Assembly: GCA_035527515.1 (NCBI GenBank) | Contig: DATLAJ010000003.1 | Location: 1-9,017, forward strand | Reading direction: 5' to 3' | DNA length: 9,017 nt | Source of the DNA: a bacterium | Lineage (GTDB): Bacteria; B130-G9 | Part shown: in pieces, positions 7,701 through 9,017 of the stretch | Position numbering within the stretch: position 1 is the stretch's first letter | Layout of the letters: every line of letters begins with the position of its first letter | Notes under the pieces: model-generated | The model's input: only the letters and a program-made list of their open reading frames with translations | Told to the model about the DNA's origin: nothing | The model's database searches: none | Program-made: the position numbers and the translations under genes

Positions 7701-9017
7701 CCGTTTCGGGGGCGCCCGCCATTGGACAGAATGACCGAGTAGTATTCGGGACCCAGGACGGCGTGCTCTATTGCCTTTCCTCTTACGGGTCCCTGGTCTG
7801 GTCCTATGAGGCTGGTTCTGAGGTCGGGACCTCAGTCGTGATTGCCGGAGAACTGAACTTCATGTTTGGCCTCCGGAACGGGAAGGTCATTTCGGCGACG
7901 CGTTCCAACGCGGATCCGAACCTCACAAACGGCGATGTTTCTCCCGACAGCGGCGACAAGGATACCACATTCACCTACACGGTAGATTACTACGATGCCG
8001 ACGAAGATGACCCTGAGGAGATACTGGTCTATATCGACGGCACCCCACACGAGATGTCGCTTGATTCGGGCGATTCGCACAACGGAACCTATACGTACTC
8101 CACAACGCTTTCCGAGGGCTATCATGAGTTCTATTTTGCCTGCGAGGACGTCTGTGGGGGCAGGGGCCGCGATCCTGAGACCGGGACGTACGACGGCCCA
8201 TCAGTGAACTATGGCCCCGCGCTGTCCGATGGCGACGTCGAGCCCGACAGTGGCACCGAGGAAGAGACGTTCACGTATTCTGTCTATTACTACGATCAGG
8301 ATGGTAGTTCTCCGATTCTTGAACTTGTCTATATTGACGGCGCCTCGCACACAATGACGCTGTATTCCGGCGATGCAGCCGACGGTGAATATCGCTACGA
8401 GACGACGCTGAGCCACGGCGGGCACGAGTTCTATTTTTTCTTCACTGACGAGGACGGCTCGTCGGTGCGGCTGCCGAAGCACGGCTCGTATGATGGTCCG
8501 GACGTTACGGACGACTACGAGCCAGATGATTGTTGTGAGGATGCCAAGGAGCTTGAGACGGACGGAACCAAGCAGGATCGCTCGCTGTATCCGGCCGCCG
8601 ACGAGGACTGGGCTTACCTCGAGGCGATAGCGGACGCGGAATACGTGATACAGACCTCAGAACTCGACGGCTGCGACACACACCTTTACCTCTATGAGGA
8701 CGATTGCGAGACGTTGATCGATGAGGACGACAACAGCGGGGGCGGCTATGCCTCGAAAGTAGAGTGGACCTGCACAGCCAGCGGCACATACTACGTCAAG
8801 GTCGAGGATAATAGCGAGTCCAGCACCGGTGGATATAAACTCTCCGCCGAGATTAACAGAGGCCCGGAGCTTTCGGATGGCTCGGTCTCGCCAGATTCCG
8901 GAAACAGCTCGACCAATTTCACATACACGGTTGCCTACTTTGACGCGGACGACGACGCGCCCGCAAGGATTGAGGTCCTCATAGATGGCGAGTCACACGG
9001 GATGACTCTGGATTCTG
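4796..9017 (+). CDS. Secreted KP-43-like subtilase (S8) with PQQ-like propeller, beta-sandwich repeats and PPC domain, 3' partial
   Basis: Predicted exported serine endopeptidase; 1407 residues are visible and the frame runs off the window. Residues 1-25 form a signal peptide (MERG, then hydrophobic core 5-25, likely cut after A-V-A). A long propeptide follows, about 26-230, including V-D-G-Y-Y-I-V-Q-F (58-66). The catalytic domain (about 235-560) has I-G-D-T-G-V-D with Asp254, G-H-G-T-H-T with His300, S-A-G-N with oxyanion Asn401, and G-T-S-M-S-C-P with Ser484, so the triad is complete. A KP-43-type calcium-binding-like beta-barrel (about 570-690) shows L-V-W-T-D-Y-P (W602) and V-N-D-L-D-L (616-621). 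Then come W-P-M-F-M-H-D (696-702), eight 40-residue propeller repeats (721-1037), two beta-sandwich repeats (about 1040-1238), a PPC-like domain (1239-1353) and the start of a third beta-sandwich repeat. Start choice rests on GGAGGG plus the signal peptide; ATG 4634 is the alternative. Substrate and attachment are unknown because the C-terminus is missing. Confidence 0.92.
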   Translation, partial: MERGFLSPLFVSVCFILLLSAGAVALPLGLGSYSFDPAVSGTPDLPPALRVSECAPGVDGYYIVQFSRPIHRQFRHSLVGTGAELMGYVPTFAFVCRMSRETAVSVKRLNGVIYVGIFQPAFKLPPYFQPHRIDEFLSEPERGAIIELVVQAFRGTDVGEIEREVEAIDERVSIVGSCCVQRRPRLRVLVPEEVFTSVVYSMARILDVEWIEHYLPPVLLNEKARWVVQSYENDYTPIWDHGITGAGQIVGIGDTGVDADMCFFYDEEEGLPDDTVNPDQRKIIVYYDIAGNGDWDGYGHGTHTSCSIAGDNSAHEHEYDTNDGIAYDAKLVFQDIGRGGSLTLPDDLYGDYFLQAYAAGATLHSNSWGYTYDTSYNSSSQDCDAFMWDYKDFLILFSAGNGHSYGIRVTSPATAKSIITSGASENAWSGYNPENMANFSSHGPADDGRLKPTVTAPGHQVDSADCDFDIESYNCGTAKHSGTSMSCPVHAGCGALVRQYFTEGYYPSGEAIEGDALEPSNALLKAVLVNSGKNMTGSYTDGDIPSNGQGWGRVLLADTLHFSDDDIHLIVVDETTGLSTSDEAPFEYEVDGSSKLEVTLVWTDYPGELYSNPSLVNDLDLVVSGPSGTFKGNNYSDGQSEEGATADHLNPTEAVQLNSPEPGTYTVTVTGYNVPEGPQPFALVIVGASEFVGGPWPMFMHDRTHSCIGEGDLPGSVGIEWSYETGDSVKSSPIIDAKGNVYFGSDDGKLYIIDEHGSLNATYDAGSPISSTPSIYTAGDIFFGAEDGKIYCLTSDGSFKWTYDTGSAISSSPVIGPHGSLYIGTADGNLFSTSVTGNLRWSYETEGSVVSSPAVGADCLIRFGSNDGLFRVVDSSGDLVGSYQTSGEVKSSAAITEEGVSYFGSDDGCLYAVESDGSLRWSVELGSAVGECSPAMDAGGNVYIGASGGNFFKFNSYGTLRWSYDAQSAVSGAPAIGQNDRVVFGTQDGVLYCLSSYGSLVWSYEAGSEVGTSVVIAGELNFMFGLRNGKVISATRSNADPNLTNGDVSPDSGDKDTTFTYTVDYYDADEDDPEEILVYIDGTPHEMSLDSGDSHNGTYTYSTTLSEGYHEFYFACEDVCGGRGRDPETGTYDGPSVNYGPALSDGDVEPDSGTEEETFTYSVYYYDQDGSSPILELVYIDGASHTMTLYSGDAADGEYRYETTLSHGGHEFYFFFTDEDGSSVRLPKHGSYDGPDVTDDYEPDDCCEDAKELETDGTKQDRSLYPAADEDWAYLEAIADAEYVIQTSELDGCDTHLYLYEDDCETLIDEDDNSGGGYASKVEWTCTASGTYYVKVEDNSESSTGGYKLSAEINRGPELSDGSVSPDSGNSSTNFTYTVAYFDADDDAPARIEVLIDGESHGMTLDS
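6956..7906 (+). repeat. Eight tandem 40-residue (120-bp) propeller repeats
   Basis: Within the protease, residues 721-1037 divide into eight units of 40, 40, 40, 40, 40, 41, 40 and 36 residues. The consensus is W-S-Y-x-x-G-S-x-V-x-S-S-P-x-I, about 6 variable residues, then V-Y-F-G-S-x-D-G-x-L-Y, about five residues, and G-S-L-R. This is the PQQ-like/YWTD-like beta-propeller repeat; eight units would close one eight-bladed ring. The leading Trp is replaced by Ala in unit 2 and Gly in unit 5. Such propellers in extracellular proteins usually act as binding or scaffold modules; the ligand here is unknown and no enzymatic PQQ use is implied. Confidence 0.85.
7913..8509 (+). repeat. Two tandem beta-sandwich repeats of about 100 residues
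   Basis: Residues 1040-1138 and 1139-1238 share an order of motifs: L-[TS]-[ND]-G-D-V-x-P-D-S-G, then T-F-T-Y-[TS]-V-x-Y-Y-D-x-D, L-V-Y-I-D-G-x-x-H-x-M-[ST]-L-x-S-G-D, T-T-L-S-x-G-x-H-E-F-Y-F, and a closing Y-D-G-P. They look like Ig-like/fibronectin-like extracellular domains. The Y-[YF]-D-x-D turn, which is rich in acids, could bind calcium (inference). A third copy begins at 8855 after the PPC domain. Confidence 0.75.
8510..8854 (+). other. Bacterial pre-peptidase C-terminal (PPC)-like domain
   Basis: Residues 1239-1353 of the protease begin D-D-Y-E-P-D-D-C-C-E-D-A, the usual E-P-N-D/E-P-D-D entry of PPC domains. They continue with A-D-E-D-W-A-Y-L (the D-x-D-x-Y/W-x-F strand), D-T-H-L-Y-L-Y-E-D-D, D-E-D-D-N-S-G-G-G and G-T-Y-Y-V-K-V-E-D, each matching successive PPC strands. 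Such domains are common in secreted peptidases. Here it sits between two copies of the beta-sandwich repeat. Confidence 0.75.
8855..9017 (+). repeat. Third beta-sandwich repeat, cut by the window end
   Basis: From residue 1354 the protein reads N-R-G-P-E-L-S-D-G-S-V-S-P-D-S-G, then F-T-Y-T-V-A-Y-F-D-A-D-D-D, then V-L-I-D-G-E-S-H-G-M-T-L-D-S. This matches the repeats at 7913-8509 position by position. About half of the unit is visible, so more repeats may follow beyond the window. Confidence 0.8.

Noticed and set aside
6956-7906. 120-bp periodicity as a CRISPR or other noncoding repeat array
   Set aside because: The repeats are in frame within one open reading frame, diverged at DNA level and fit propeller blades; there are no identical short repeats with unique spacers.

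Overview
The window is bacterial, dense and roughly 55% G+C by eye. It holds two unrelated blocks on the + strand. A mannose-type phosphotransferase (PTS) cluster with a matching HPr and Enzyme I, followed by a large secreted modular protease, fits a Gram-negative, environmental or candidate-phylum-like bacterium. The lineage cannot be fixed from sequence alone.

Block 1 (about 1-4202) is one tightly packed operon: the tail of an unidentified upstream gene, then EIIB, EIIC and EIID of the mannose/sorbose PTS family, then HPr, then Enzyme I. Several junctions overlap (ATGA at 53-56 and 2439-2442; an 11-base overlap at 1356-1366), which suggests translational coupling. Together the genes give almost a whole phosphorelay: PEP -> EI His193 -> HPr His15 -> (EIIA, not in the window) -> EIIB His14 -> sugar entering through IIC/IID. 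HPr also keeps a serine exactly at position 46, preceded by Lys45, which is the site used by HPr kinase. The operon may therefore be regulatory as well as, or instead of, transporting. A hairpin overlapping the EI stop codon probably ends it.

The stretch 4203-4795 has no convincing intact gene. It holds a short open segment that resembles the C-terminal end of a DDE transposase (weak call), a stretch with nothing recognisable, and a perfect 9-bp inverted repeat in the leader of the next gene.

Block 2 (4796 to the window end, continuing beyond) is one very long open frame. It encodes a secreted subtilisin-family (S8, KP-43-like) protease with a signal peptide, a long propeptide, an intact Asp254/His300/Ser484 triad with Asn401, a KP-43-type beta-barrel, and eight 40-residue repeats forming a PQQ-like beta-propeller. 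These are followed by about 100-residue beta-sandwich repeats and a bacterial pre-peptidase C-terminal (PPC) type domain. At least 1407 residues are visible and the C-terminus is missing. The protease-plus-propeller architecture is the most unusual thing in the window. I see no CRISPR array, tRNA, rRNA or intact mobile element.
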